Part shown: positions 16,244 to 24,256 of the stretch, one piece after another
Position numbering within the stretch: the first letter of the stretch is position 1
Layout of the letters: each line of letters begins with the position of its first letter
Assembly: GCA_963741305.1 (NCBI GenBank)
Contig: CAVUHL010000003.1
Location: 8,184,001 to 8,248,000 of the forward strand
Direction: 5' to 3'
Source of the DNA: DATMER01 sp963741305
GTDB taxonomy: Bacteria; Acidobacteriota; Thermoanaerobaculia; Multivoradales; UBA5704
DNA: 64,000 nucleotides
Notes under the pieces: generated by a model
What the model saw: the letters and a program-made list of their open reading frames with translations, nothing else
Database searches by the model: none
Told to the model about the DNA's origin: nothing
Position numbers and translations under genes: made by a program

Positions 16244-17187
16244 TTGGGCGAACTGTATGGGTGGCTGCTTAGCGGAGGCAGCACCGCCTCGATCTCGGAC
16301 CGATGCTCCTCCAGCCAGGGCGGGAGGATGAGCCTCTCGCCCAGGTGGGCCAGCTCCTCGTCCACAGTGAAGCCCGGCTCCTCGGTGGCGGTCTCGAAGA
16401 GCACGCCACCGGGCTCTTTGAAGTAGACCGAGTGGAACCAGAAGCGGTCGATGATGGGCGTGGGCGAGGAGCCCGCGGCCCGCACCCGCCGCTGGACCTC
16501 CTCCTGTTCCTCGTCGTCCGTGACCCGGAAGGCCACGTGATGGACGGCGCCGGTGCCCCACGATCCGAGCCGCTCCCCGGGCAGCTCGCGCACTTCCACC
16601 CACTTGCCCGAGCCTCCACCCCCGACGCCGAAGCGATGCCAGCCGCCCTCCTCGGCGGCGGGCTCGAAGCCCAGGGCCTCGTTCAGGAAGCGGGCGGTGA
16701 CGCCCAGGTTCCTCTCCCAGAGCCGCACCGAATGAAAGCCGCGGATCTGGTGGCGCTCGGGCACGGGGCTCTCCATCCATGGCGTCCATTCCCTCGGGCC
16801 CGGTGCTTCCGTCAGAGATAGATCGAGGCCGTGCACGTCGCGGAAGGAGAGCACGCTCTCGCCGAAGCGCCGCTCCGGGGTTCCCCCGAGCTTTTCCAGC
16901 CGTTCGGCCCAGAAGGCGAGGCTCCCCTCGGGAACCGCGAATCCGACCTCGACCGCCAGCCCCGCCCCTTTGCGCCCCGGGGGCATCTGCGGCCAGGGGA
17001 AGAAGGTCAGGTCCGTTCCGGGGTGCCCCTCGGCGTCGGCGTAGAAGAGATGGTAGGTGTCGGGTACGTCCTGATTGACGGAGCGCTTGACCAGGCGGAG
17101 GCCGAGCAGCCCCGTGTAGAACTCCAGGTTCTGCTGTGCGTCCCCCGAGATGGCGGTGACGTGATGGATGCCGTGCACAGGGCTCAA
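16240..17187 (-). CDS. MhqO-like ring-cleaving dioxygenase (VOC fold)
   Basis: 315 residues. Two vicinal-oxygen-chelate modules are visible: the first starts HGIHHVTAISGDAQQNLEFYTGLLGL, the second around IRGFHSVRLWERN, with AVHHVAFRV and a late FKEPGGVLFETAT supplying His/Glu metal ligands. This is the pattern of the MhqO family, Fe-dependent enzymes linked to quinone or hydroquinone breakdown. The start is a TTG overlapping the stop of the small membrane gene (TTGA); a GTG three codons later is an alternative. It forms a three-gene run with the small membrane protein and the VapB-like antitoxin. Confidence 0.85.
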   Translation of the reverse strand: MSPVHGIHHVTAISGDAQQNLEFYTGLLGLRLVKRSVNQDVPDTYHLFYADAEGHPGTDLTFFPWPQMPPGRKGAGLAVEVGFAVPEGSLAFWAERLEKLGGTPERRFGESVLSFRDVHGLDLSLTEAPGPREWTPWMESPVPERHQIRGFHSVRLWERNLGVTARFLNEALGFEPAAEEGGWHRFGVGGGGSGKWVEVRELPGERLGSWGTGAVHHVAFRVTDDEEQEEVQRRVRAAGSSPTPIIDRFWFHSVYFKEPGGVLFETATEEPGFTVDEELAHLGERLILPPWLEEHRSEIEAVLPPLSSHPYSSPK

Positions 17188-17342
17188 GGAGTCCGTCTCC
17201 CGCGGAACGAGACGACCGCCAGGATGAGAAAGACGACGGCCAGGACCGTATAAACCGACCTGTTTTGCGTCAGTCCGAGGTAGAGGAAAATGGCCGTGCA
17301 GATGAGCCAGATGATGGATGCCAGTTTCTGCTTGCCCAGCAT
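17184..17342 (-). CDS. Small two-helix membrane protein
   Basis: 52 residues from the ATG at 17342. Two hydrophobic helices (about 7-24 and 30-46) are joined by a short polar turn (TQNRS), with a basic C-terminus (RGRRTP), so an inner-membrane hairpin is likely. It overlaps the dioxygenase start by four bases, which supports real translation. No family recognised; small proteins of this kind (hydrophobic hairpin, RGRR end) are common and mostly uncharacterised. Confidence 0.7.
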   Translation of the reverse strand: MLGKQKLASIIWLICTAIFLYLGLTQNRSVYTVLAVVFLILAVVSFRGRRTP

Positions 17343-17368
17343 GGAAACCCCCCTTGGACCAGAGCGTA

Positions 17369-18526
17369 CTACAGCGGCTCCACTTCCTCTCGCAACCGGG
17401 TAAGGGCCACGGCGCGGATGCGGGAGGTCAGCGGATAGGACTCGGTACCGGCGTGGATCACGATCAGCTCTTCCAGACTGAGGCTCTCCAGGGCCGCGCG
17501 CATGGAAGGGGTTACCCGGGGGCTGCTGGTGAGCTTCAGCTCGAAGCCACGGCGGACGTTGCCACGGCGGATCAGCAGGTCCAGCTCGGCTCCGCTGTGC
17601 AGCTTCCAGAAGAAGCACTCCTCGGGACGTGCGCCGAGATGGGCCGCCACCTCGCTGATGGCGAAACCCTCCCAGGAGGCGCCCACTTTCGGATGCTCGA
17701 GCAGGTCTTCCCGTGAATCCAGGCCCAGCAGCGCGTGAAGGATGCCGCTGTCGGCAAGGTAGATCTTCGGCGACTTCACCTGGCGCTTGGCTACGTTCTC
17801 ATGCCACGGGTCGAGGCGTTTCGCCATGAAGGTCGAGCAGAGGGTGTCCAGGTAACCGCGGACGGTCTTGTGAGAGACGCCGAAGGCGCGGGCCAGCTCC
17901 GAGCCGTTCCAGATCTCGCCGTGGTAGTGGGCGAGCATGGTCCAGAATCTCCGCATCGTGGTGGAGGGGAGCTGAATGCCGAGCTCGGAGAGGTCCCGTT
18001 CGAGGTAGGTGCGGATGAACTGCTGCCTCCAGAGGCCGCTCGCCGCGTCGGACCGGGCCAGGAAGGAAAGAGGGAAGCCACCGCGCAACCAGAGCGGCTC
18101 GATCTGCTCCCTCCCCACCTCCTCCAGGCTCAGGCCTTCGAGCTCATGGTAGGCAATCCGGCCGGCGAGGGTTTCGGACGTCTGGCGCAGAAGCTCGGGA
18201 GAGGCGCTCCCCAGAACCAGGAAGCGGGCCGGGGTTGGCTTGCGGTCCGCCAGGACCCTCAGGACGGGAAACAGCTCCGGCCGGAGCTGGATCTCGTCCA
18301 GGACGACCAGGCCCGTGAGGCTCTCCAGGGCGAACATGGGATCCTCGAGCCGGTAGAGATGGCGGGGGTTCTCCAGGTCGAAGCGGGTCACCTCATCCCC
18401 AAACCCGTCGGCGAGGGCCATCGCCAGGGTGGTCTTTCCCACCTGGCGTGATCCGATCAGGCCAACGACGGGGAACTGTTCCAGCAGGATGCGCAGGCGC
18501 GCAAGGTGGCCGGACCGCTCGATCAT
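17369..18526 (-). CDS. AAA ATPase with DUF4143-type C-terminal domain
   Basis: 385 residues. Walker A GSRQVGKT is at about 25-32, Walker B VVLDEIQL at about 73-80, and a sensor-like VLGSAS at about 107. The middle (SFLARSDAASGLWRQQFIRT, YLERDL) and the C-terminal part (FFWKLHSGAELDLLI, then FELKLTSSPR) fit the DUF4143 domain, whose D...E-x-K pattern resembles a nuclease fold. These stand-alone ATPases are widespread and spread horizontally; their role is unsettled, though a toxin or defence role has been proposed for some. A perfect palindrome lies 11 bp upstream of the start codon. Confidence 0.87.
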   Translation of the reverse strand: MIERSGHLARLRILLEQFPVVGLIGSRQVGKTTLAMALADGFGDEVTRFDLENPRHLYRLEDPMFALESLTGLVVLDEIQLRPELFPVLRVLADRKPTPARFLVLGSASPELLRQTSETLAGRIAYHELEGLSLEEVGREQIEPLWLRGGFPLSFLARSDAASGLWRQQFIRTYLERDLSELGIQLPSTTMRRFWTMLAHYHGEIWNGSELARAFGVSHKTVRGYLDTLCSTFMAKRLDPWHENVAKRQVKSPKIYLADSGILHALLGLDSREDLLEHPKVGASWEGFAISEVAAHLGARPEECFFWKLHSGAELDLLIRRGNVRRGFELKLTSSPRVTPSMRAALESLSLEELIVIHAGTESYPLTSRIRAVALTRLREEVEPL

Positions 18527-18537
18527 GAGGGAAGTCT

Positions 18538-18576
18538 ACCTTGAAAATTGGGAGAGGCGCTCCCAATTTTCAAGGT
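18538..18576. promoter_or_regulatory. Perfect 17-bp palindrome upstream of the DUF4143 ATPase
   Basis: ACCTTGAAAATTGGGAG (18538-18554), 5-nt loop, then its exact complement (18560-18576). It lies 11 bp upstream of the ATPase start and 10 bp after the stop of the small secreted gene. It could be an operator for autoregulation, a terminator, or both. No U-tract follows on either strand. Confidence 0.7.
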
Positions 18577-18586
18577 GAACTGCGGA

Positions 18587-18916
18587 TCAGAAGCAGACGC
18601 TGTCGATGACGTTGTAATTGCAGTCGAGAGTCACGCTGCCGATGAGGAAGCCGAAGGGCGGGCACTCTTCATTGGGATTGCAGCGGAAGCGGCCGATGGC
18701 GCTGACGGTGATGCCGAACTCGGGGCACTCGCAGAGGGCATCGACCTCTACGAAGAAGTCGGGGCCGGTGGGGGCGGCGATGCACTGAGCCAGCTCGCTG
18801 CGGGCTATGCCCTCGGCCCGTTGCTCGTTGCAGGCCGGTCCCTGAGCCATGACAGGCACTGCAGGCAGGGCTGCAAGCAGAACGGCCAGGATGCAGATGG
18901 CGCTTATCTTCTTCAT
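18587..18916 (-). CDS. Small secreted cysteine-rich protein
   Basis: 109 residues from 18916. A clear signal peptide (MKKISAICILAVLL..., cleavage near AQG at 25) is followed by about 84 residues with eight cysteines, including CECPEFGI and CNPNEECPPFGF. This suggests a small disulfide-stabilised extracellular protein. I do not recognise a family. It lies downstream of the response regulator on the same strand with a short gap, so it may be under that operon's promoter or its own. Confidence 0.7.
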   Translation of the reverse strand: MKKISAICILAVLLAALPAVPVMAQGPACNEQRAEGIARSELAQCIAAPTGPDFFVEVDALCECPEFGITVSAIGRFRCNPNEECPPFGFLIGSVTLDCNYNVIDSVCF

Positions 18917-18957
18917 GGCGAGCCCCTCATGAATAGGATAGCACCAGACAGGAGGAA

Positions 18958-19611
18958 TCAGGCCCCCGGAGACTCCACGAGGCGGTTGCGGATGGCGTAG
19001 CTGACCACCTGCGCGCGGTTGTGAAGGTGCAGCTTGTCGAGGATGTTCCGCACGTGGAACTTGACCGTGTTCTCGCTCACCCCCAGGTGCTCGGCGAGCT
19101 TGCGGTTCGAGGTGATCCCCTGGACCAGCAGAGTCAGGACCCCGAGCTCGCGGTCGGTCAGCGCGTCGGGGTCGTGAGGCTGGGACTGGCTCGGGCTCGG
19201 CTTGGCGAACTCCTGCAGGAGCTTGCGCGCCAAGGCGGGGGTGAGCGCCGGCTCGCCCCGGTTGATCCCTTCGAGCAGCGTGAAGAACTCGCTGGACTCC
19301 AGGTTTTTCAACAGATAACCCTGGGCTCCGGACTTGATGGCCTCGAAGAGCTTGGCGTCCTCATCCGAGGCCGTCAGCACCACCACCTTGACCCCGGGTT
19401 GCTCGGCGCTGATCAGCCGGGTGGCTGCCAGGCCGTCCATCTCGGGCATGGAGAGGTCCATGAGCACCACGTCGGGCTTGAGCTTGTGCGCCAGCTCGAC
19501 CGCCTCGCGGCCGTTCCGCGCCTCGCCGACGACCGTCAGGCCGTGGGCCTCCAGCAGGCTGCGCAGGCTGTCGCGGAACAGCGCGTGGTCGTCTGCGATC
19601 AGGATGTTCAT
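18958..19611 (-). CDS. NarL/FixJ-type response regulator
   Basis: 217 residues. The receiver domain (1-120) has acidic pair DD (7-8), phospho-acceptor Asp52 in VVLMDLSMPEMDG, Thr in VVVLTASDED and Lys in YLLKNL. The C-terminal LuxR-type helix-turn-helix (about 150-210) contains LTDRELGVLTLLVQGITSNR and SENTVKFHVRNILDKL. It binds DNA when phosphorylated by the histidine kinase encoded immediately upstream (13-bp gap, same strand). Confidence 0.93.
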   Translation of the reverse strand: MNILIADDHALFRDSLRSLLEAHGLTVVGEARNGREAVELAHKLKPDVVLMDLSMPEMDGLAATRLISAEQPGVKVVVLTASDEDAKLFEAIKSGAQGYLLKNLESSEFFTLLEGINRGEPALTPALARKLLQEFAKPSPSQSQPHDPDALTDRELGVLTLLVQGITSNRKLAEHLGVSENTVKFHVRNILDKLHLHNRAQVVSYAIRNRLVESPGA

Positions 19612-19624
19612 GGCACCCCCTTGC

Positions 19625-21004
19625 TCAGGATGAGGACGGCGGAGCGGGGATTTCGATGGTCACCCGGGTCCCCTGCCCCGGCGAGGAGTCTAGACGAACG
19701 GTGCCGCCGATGCTCTCGGCGCGTTCCCGCATGGTCGCCAGGCCGAAGCGCGGGAACTCGGCGCGGCCGAGCAGCTCGGGGTTGAACCCGAGGCCGTCGT
19801 CCTGCACCGTGGTCACGATCTTTCCGTCCTCCTTGTGGAGCGAGACGTCCACGTGTTTCGCCTGGGAATGCTTGCGGACATTGGCCAGCGACTCCTGCAC
19901 GATCCTCTGGAGCTGAAGCTCGGCGTTGTCGGACAGGCGGAGGCCGCGTTCCACCCGGATGCGGCAGGTGATGTTGTGCTGGGCCTCCCAGGATCGGACG
20001 TAGTCGTGGATGGCATCGCCCAGGGAGCGCCCCGGCACCGCTGCGTTGCGCAGGCCGATGATGGACTCCCGGATGTCGCCGTAGACCTCCCGGGCCGCGG
20101 ACGCGAGCTGGTCGAGGTGCCGGGTCGCCTCCTCGGGCCGGCCGGTGCGCAGGAGCTCCTTGACCGCCTGGGCCTTGGTGTTGACGTAGGCCAGCACCTG
20201 GGCGAGGCCGTCGTGCATCTCGTGCGCGATGCGCAGCCGCTCCTCGGCCACGGCGAGCGTGTTGAGCCGCTGGTGCAGGTAGGCGTTGTCGATGGCGATG
20301 GCCGCGGTCGTGGCAAAGCGGACGAGGGTCTCTTCGTCCGCCAGGGAGAACTCCGGGGCCTCTTTCTTGTCCGCCAGGTAGAGGTTGCCCCGGAACGGCC
20401 CTTTGCACACCACCGGCACGGCGAGCAGCGACCTCATGGGCGGGTGATGCGCCGGGAAGCCGTGCGACCGCGAGTCCCTGGTGAGGTCGGGCATGCGCAG
20501 CCGCTGCCCCTCGTTGAGGACGACGCCGAGCAGGCCATGCCCGACCGGCGGCGAGCCGAGCTGGGCGCGCAGCTCGCCGGAGATTCCGGAAGTCACGAAG
20601 GATTCGATCCGGTGCTGCTCGTTGATGACCGAGATGGCCCCGTACTGGGCACCCAGCAGCGCCGTGGCCTGGTCCACCACCCGCTGCAGCACCCGGTCCA
20701 GGGAGAGCTCGGCATGGACGTCCTGGGTGGCCGTGTGCAGCGACAGCAGCTCGCGGTTCTGGCGCTCCAGCCGCCCCTGCATGCGCTCGATCAGGGTGAA
20801 GACCAAGCCGAAGAAAAAGAGGATGCCGGTGAAGATGACGCCGTTCATGAACAGCCGCCCCTGCCACGAGCCCAGGTAGGGGTAGAGCCACTGGCGGACG
20901 AGGTCCACGACGAGGACGAAGCCGACGGCGGCAATGATGGTCGTCCATTTGAACCGCCGCAGGGTCTTCGGTGAGATGTCGAAATCCGGTTGCAGGCTCG
21001 GCAT
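19625..21004 (-). CDS. Membrane GAF-domain histidine kinase (HisKA_3 type)
   Basis: 459 residues. Two membrane helices (about 21-38 and 51-71) are followed by a coiled stretch, a GAF domain (about 100-245) and a HisKA_3 dimerisation helix with the phospho-acceptor His264 (IAHEMHDGLAQ). The HATPase domain has an N-box near LQRIVQESLANVRKH and the G-box DDGLGF. This is the NarX/DegS layout. It pairs with the response regulator 13 bp downstream. The signal is unknown; the short loop between the membrane helices argues for sensing by the GAF domain rather than a periplasmic domain. Confidence 0.92.
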   Translation of the reverse strand: MPSLQPDFDISPKTLRRFKWTTIIAAVGFVLVVDLVRQWLYPYLGSWQGRLFMNGVIFTGILFFFGLVFTLIERMQGRLERQNRELLSLHTATQDVHAELSLDRVLQRVVDQATALLGAQYGAISVINEQHRIESFVTSGISGELRAQLGSPPVGHGLLGVVLNEGQRLRMPDLTRDSRSHGFPAHHPPMRSLLAVPVVCKGPFRGNLYLADKKEAPEFSLADEETLVRFATTAAIAIDNAYLHQRLNTLAVAEERLRIAHEMHDGLAQVLAYVNTKAQAVKELLRTGRPEEATRHLDQLASAAREVYGDIRESIIGLRNAAVPGRSLGDAIHDYVRSWEAQHNITCRIRVERGLRLSDNAELQLQRIVQESLANVRKHSQAKHVDVSLHKEDGKIVTTVQDDGLGFNPELLGRAEFPRFGLATMRERAESIGGTVRLDSSPGQGTRVTIEIPAPPSSS

Positions 21005-21078
21005 TCGGCTCCAATCCTAGCGGAGTTTGGCAGGCCCCGGAGCCGTGCTAGACTCGGCCCGTCCACGGACCTCCCGCC

Positions 21079-21417
21079 ATGATCGTCCAGAAGCGCCATC
21101 TCGACGGGTTCACCCTCCTCAACGTGGAGGGGGTCATCAAGCTGGGCGAGAGCGCGCAGTTCTTCGCCCAGACCCTGGAGCGCACGCTGGCGGACGACCA
21201 CGGGCACGTCATCATCGACTTCTCCAAGATCAACTTCATCGACTCCACCGGCATCGGCGAGCTGGTCGGCTACCTGGGACGGTTCCGCAACTCCAAGCGC
21301 GAGCTGATCCTCGTCAACCCCTCGGACCGCATCCGCAAGCTCCTCCAGGTCGCCCGATTGGATTCGCTGTTCCCCACCTACGAGTCGGTGGAAGCAGCCC
21401 TCGCCGCCGAGCGCTAG
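21079..21417 (+). CDS. STAS-domain anti-sigma-factor antagonist
   Basis: 112 residues. Typical STAS domain: VEGVIKLGES, then VIIDFSKINFIDSTGIGELV with Ser56 in DSTGIG as the phosphorylation site of SpoIIAA/RsbV-type proteins. These bind a serine kinase anti-sigma or act in broader partner-switching modules. No RsbW-like kinase is visible nearby. It is transcribed divergently from the histidine kinase (75-bp gap) and is followed 5 bp later by the rhodanese lipoprotein gene. Confidence 0.9.
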   Translation: MIVQKRHLDGFTLLNVEGVIKLGESAQFFAQTLERTLADDHGHVIIDFSKINFIDSTGIGELVGYLGRFRNSKRELILVNPSDRIRKLLQVARLDSLFPTYESVEAALAAER

Positions 21418-21422
21418 GGTCG

Positions 21423-21899
21423 ATGCGCAAAGCGTTCGCCCTGCTCCTGCTGAGCCTGGTATTGAGCTTCGGCATGCTGTCCGGCTGCCGTGCCTTCCGC
21501 AACCGCGAGCGCCCGCCGTTCCGCAAAATAAAGCCATCCGTGGCGTTCGAAGTCCTGCGCGACAACCCGGACATCCTGATCCTGGACCTGCGGACGCGCC
21601 AGGAGTTCCTGGGCGACACCGGCCATATCTATAGCGCCCGCAACATCCCGCTGGAGCGGCTCCCCGAGCGTATCCTGGAGATCGCCCCTTTCCGGGACGA
21701 CACGTTCCTCGTCTATTGCCGGGAGAATGACTCCTGCGGCGAGGAGGGGATGGCGATCCTGATCTCCAGCGGTTTCGACAACGCCATCCTGGTCGACGGC
21801 GGGATCGACGGCTGGATCCGCTTCGGCTTCCGGACCGTGCTGCCCGCGGCCTCCGAGGAGACGGATGGCAAGGCAGGAAGCTTGCTCCCGCCGGGCTGA
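21423..21899 (+). CDS. Rhodanese-like lipoprotein
   Basis: 158 residues from the ATG at 21423. A lipoprotein signal ends in the lipobox LSGC (Cys22), so the protein is anchored in an envelope membrane. Residues about 40-145 fit a single rhodanese domain: ILDLRTRQEFLGDTGHI, then FLVYCRENDSCG with a candidate catalytic Cys, and ILVDGGIDGWI. The active-site loop (C-R-E-N-D-S) lacks the usual terminal Arg, so it may bind rather than transfer sulfur. It follows the STAS gene in a likely operon. Confidence 0.85.
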   Translation: MRKAFALLLLSLVLSFGMLSGCRAFRNRERPPFRKIKPSVAFEVLRDNPDILILDLRTRQEFLGDTGHIYSARNIPLERLPERILEIAPFRDDTFLVYCRENDSCGEEGMAILISSGFDNAILVDGGIDGWIRFGFRTVLPAASEETDGKAGSLLPPG

Positions 21900-21951
21900 T
21901 CGGCTAAAAATCGCGGCTAAAAAGAAGCCCTCAAAGATTGGAGACACCCAT

Positions 21952-23391
21952 ATGACAGTTCACGCTCCTTCCTCGATAGCCGAATCCCTCCAGGACATGA
22001 AAGAGGCCCTGGGAGACCGGATCCTGCTCGACGAGGAGGTCCGTTCTCTCTTCCGTTCCGATTTTGGCCGAATGGTGGACAACCTGCCGGGCGCCGTGGC
22101 CCGTTGCGCCTCCGCGGAGGAGGTAGCCGAGGTGGTCCGCTTCTGCCGCGAGCGCGGCATCCCGATCGTGCCCCGTGGCCAAGGCCACACTCAGAGCGGC
22201 CAGGCCACCACCGAACAGGGCGTGGTGCTCGACACCTCCTCGATGAAGGCCATCCACGAGATCGACGAGGCGGGCGAGACCGCCACGGTCGACTCGGGGC
22301 TGACCTGGCGCGAGCTGGTCCGGGCCACCACGGAGCGCGGCCTCGTGCCGCGGGTGCTCACCAACAACCTGGGCGTGGCGATCGGTGGCACGCTCTCGAT
22401 GGCCGGCCTGGGCGTGGCGAGCTTCCGCTACGGCACCCAGGCGGACAACGTCGACGAGCTGCAGGTCGTGACGGGCGCCGGCGAGATCGTGGTCTGCTCG
22501 CGCGAGCAGAACCGCGAGCTCTTCGACGTGGTGCGCTGCAGCCTCGGGCAGTTCGGGATCATCACCCGCGCCAAGGTCCGCCTGCGCCGCTTCAAGCCCA
22601 TCGTCCGCAAGTACTACCTGCTCTATGACGACCTCGGCGTCCTGATGGAAGACACCAAGAAGGTCATGGACCCGTCCAACAAGACCTTCTCCTCGCTGGA
22701 ATCCTGGTGTACCCCGTGCTTCCAGGGCATCAAGAAGATCGGCGAAGGCATGGAGCTGCGGGAGGGGGTGCAGACTTTCGCCTACTGGATGTTCCCGCTC
22801 CACCTGACGGTCGAATTCGAGCCCGGCCAGGAGCCGGACACGGCCGAGGTGCTGAAGGGCCTGAGCCCGTACCGGCACCTGGAGACGAGCGACTTCCAGC
22901 AGGTCGAGTTCTGCGAGCGCATGGACCCCGTGTTCACGCTCTGGCGCCGCGGCGGCTACTGGGACATGGCGCACCCCTGGATGGAGACCACGCTGCCCTG
23001 GGACACGGCGCGGGAGTACATCGAAAATGCGCTGGCCATGACGCCGCCGCAGGCGCTCGGACCGGGCGGCCACGTGCTGCTCTGGCCGGCCCGCACTGCA
23101 GGCTCGGACGTGCCGCTCTTCATGCATCCGGGCGGCGAGTACGTGATGGGCTGGGGCATCCTCCCCGGCGTGCCGCACGAGTTCCTGGACCTCGCCCTCT
23201 CCAACCTCGACATGGCGAGCGAGCTCTCGATCCACTACGGAGGCAAGCGCTACCTCTCGGGCTACATCACCTTCGACACCGCCGAGAAGTGGGCCGCGCA
23301 CTATGGGGATCAATGGGAGCGGGTGAAGGCGGCCAAGAAGCAGTTCGACCCGGATGGGATCCTGGGCGCGGGCTTCGTGCAGTACGAGTAA
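21952..23391 (+). CDS. FAD-linked oxidoreductase, cytokinin-dehydrogenase-like
   Basis: 479 residues from the ATG at 21952. The PCMH-type FAD-binding domain is at about 48-225 (IPIVPRGQGHTQSGQ). His79 in GQGHTQSGQ sits where plant cytokinin dehydrogenases carry FAD covalently (GHS motif). Later features are NNLGVAIGGTLSMAGLG and, at the C-terminus, AAKKQFDPDGILGAGF, the typical F-D-P-x-x-I-L end of that group. The protein should oxidise an amine or alcohol with transfer to oxygen or a quinone. No signal peptide is seen. The substrate cannot be told from the sequence. Confidence 0.85.
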   Translation: MTVHAPSSIAESLQDMKEALGDRILLDEEVRSLFRSDFGRMVDNLPGAVARCASAEEVAEVVRFCRERGIPIVPRGQGHTQSGQATTEQGVVLDTSSMKAIHEIDEAGETATVDSGLTWRELVRATTERGLVPRVLTNNLGVAIGGTLSMAGLGVASFRYGTQADNVDELQVVTGAGEIVVCSREQNRELFDVVRCSLGQFGIITRAKVRLRRFKPIVRKYYLLYDDLGVLMEDTKKVMDPSNKTFSSLESWCTPCFQGIKKIGEGMELREGVQTFAYWMFPLHLTVEFEPGQEPDTAEVLKGLSPYRHLETSDFQQVEFCERMDPVFTLWRRGGYWDMAHPWMETTLPWDTAREYIENALAMTPPQALGPGGHVLLWPARTAGSDVPLFMHPGGEYVMGWGILPGVPHEFLDLALSNLDMASELSIHYGGKRYLSGYITFDTAEKWAAHYGDQWERVKAAKKQFDPDGILGAGFVQYE

Positions 23392-23399
23392 CCTGAAAG

Positions 23400-23490
23400 G
23401 ACTTCAGGGACGACAAGGACTCCAAGGACCCAGGGCTCGTCCTTGACGTCCCTGGTGTCCTTGTCGTCCTTGTCGTCCTTGTCGTCCTTT
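23400..23490. repeat. GTCCTT-type short repeats between convergent genes
   Basis: The stretch has GGACGACAAGGAC-like blocks on the left and three or more tandem 9-bp units (CTTGTCGTC) on the right, which are complementary and could fold. A related block (AAGGACGAAA-like units) occurs inside the phage portal gene near 53780-53825. Confidence 0.7.
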
Positions 23491-23495
23491 CCAGC

Positions 23496-23822
23496 CTAGC
23501 CCTCCGCCTTGTCCTCCTGGATCTTCTCAACGGCGATCGTGATCCCCTGCTGGCAGGTGGAGACCTGGGCGACCTCGCCCTTGACGCGGACCTTGTCGCC
23601 CGTCTTGAAGCCGCCCAACTCGCCGGTCAGCGTGTAGAGCTGGCCGTTGGCGGTCCGCAGGGCCTGGCACTCGACGCCCTCGCCGGTGAGGGTGCCGCGC
23701 ACCTGGATCGGCTTGCCGCCCTTGTCCCGCCCCCCGGCCGGCCCCTGTCCCTCAAAGGCGCAGGCGAAGGCCACGGAAGCGAGAAGCGCGACCGGAATCA
23801 GGATTGTCAGTCGATAGGGCAT
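23496..23822 (-). CDS. Secreted two-cysteine domain protein, paralogue 1
   Basis: 108 residues. A signal peptide (cleavage near residue 21) is followed by a single domain of about 65 residues: RGTLTGEGVECQALRTANG, QLYTLTGELGGF, GDKVRVKGEV, STCQQGITIAVEKI. The same pattern, G-x-L-T-x-E-G-x-x-C-x-A-L-R, then G-D-x-x-x-V-x-G, then C-x-x-G, appears in the next two genes. The two cysteines could form one disulfide. Strand alternation suggests an OB-like beta barrel (inference). First reported here as the most downstream of three tandem paralogues. Confidence 0.78.
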   Translation of the reverse strand: MPYRLTILIPVALLASVAFACAFEGQGPAGGRDKGGKPIQVRGTLTGEGVECQALRTANGQLYTLTGELGGFKTGDKVRVKGEVAQVSTCQQGITIAVEKIQEDKAEG

Positions 23823-23831
23823 TGCGTGTCC

Positions 23832-24161
23832 CTATCTACCCGCCGGCTTCGCCGCCGTGATCTTCTGGACCTCCAGGGTCGTCCCCTGGTTGCAGAAGCT
23901 GACCTCGGCCACCTTGCCCACCACGGCCACTCGGTCACCGACCTCGAAGCCCTGCAAGTCGCGGGGCGTCAGCGTGTAAAGCTGGCCGTCGTCGCCGCGG
24001 AGGGCAGGGCACTCGGCCCCTTCGTCTGTCAGTACGCCGATGACCCGGACCGACCGGTTCTCGTCTCCCTGGCCGGGGTCCTCGTTCTGCGCCGCGGCGG
24101 TGCCGGTGAGCGCGAGCGCCAGCAGGAGGATGGGAAGCAGCGTTTTCATCGGATATCGCAT
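23832..24161 (-). CDS. Secreted two-cysteine domain protein, paralogue 2
   Basis: 109 residues from the ATG at 24161, chosen because AAGGAG lies upstream and it starts the signal peptide; the frame is open to 24233. The mature part carries the same domain as its neighbour: IGVLTDEGAECPALRGDDG, QLYTLTPRDLQGF, GDRVAVVGKV, SFCNQGTTLEVQKI. The gap to paralogue 1 is 9 bp, so they are probably co-transcribed. Function unknown. Confidence 0.78.
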   Translation of the reverse strand: MRYPMKTLLPILLLALALTGTAAAQNEDPGQGDENRSVRVIGVLTDEGAECPALRGDDGQLYTLTPRDLQGFEVGDRVAVVGKVAEVSFCNQGTTLEVQKITAAKPAGR

Positions 24162-24256
24162 CAGGTACTCCTTTCGTTCGGGGGGAAAAGGAAGGGCGGG
24201 ACCTGCTTCGGTCCCGCCCCCCTCTGATTGCAAGATAATTGCCAGTTGGCTATGGG

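Noticed and set aside
21931..23313. Minus-strand open frame opposite the FAD oxidoreductase
   Set aside because: Shadow frame; the plus strand has a clear flavoprotein.
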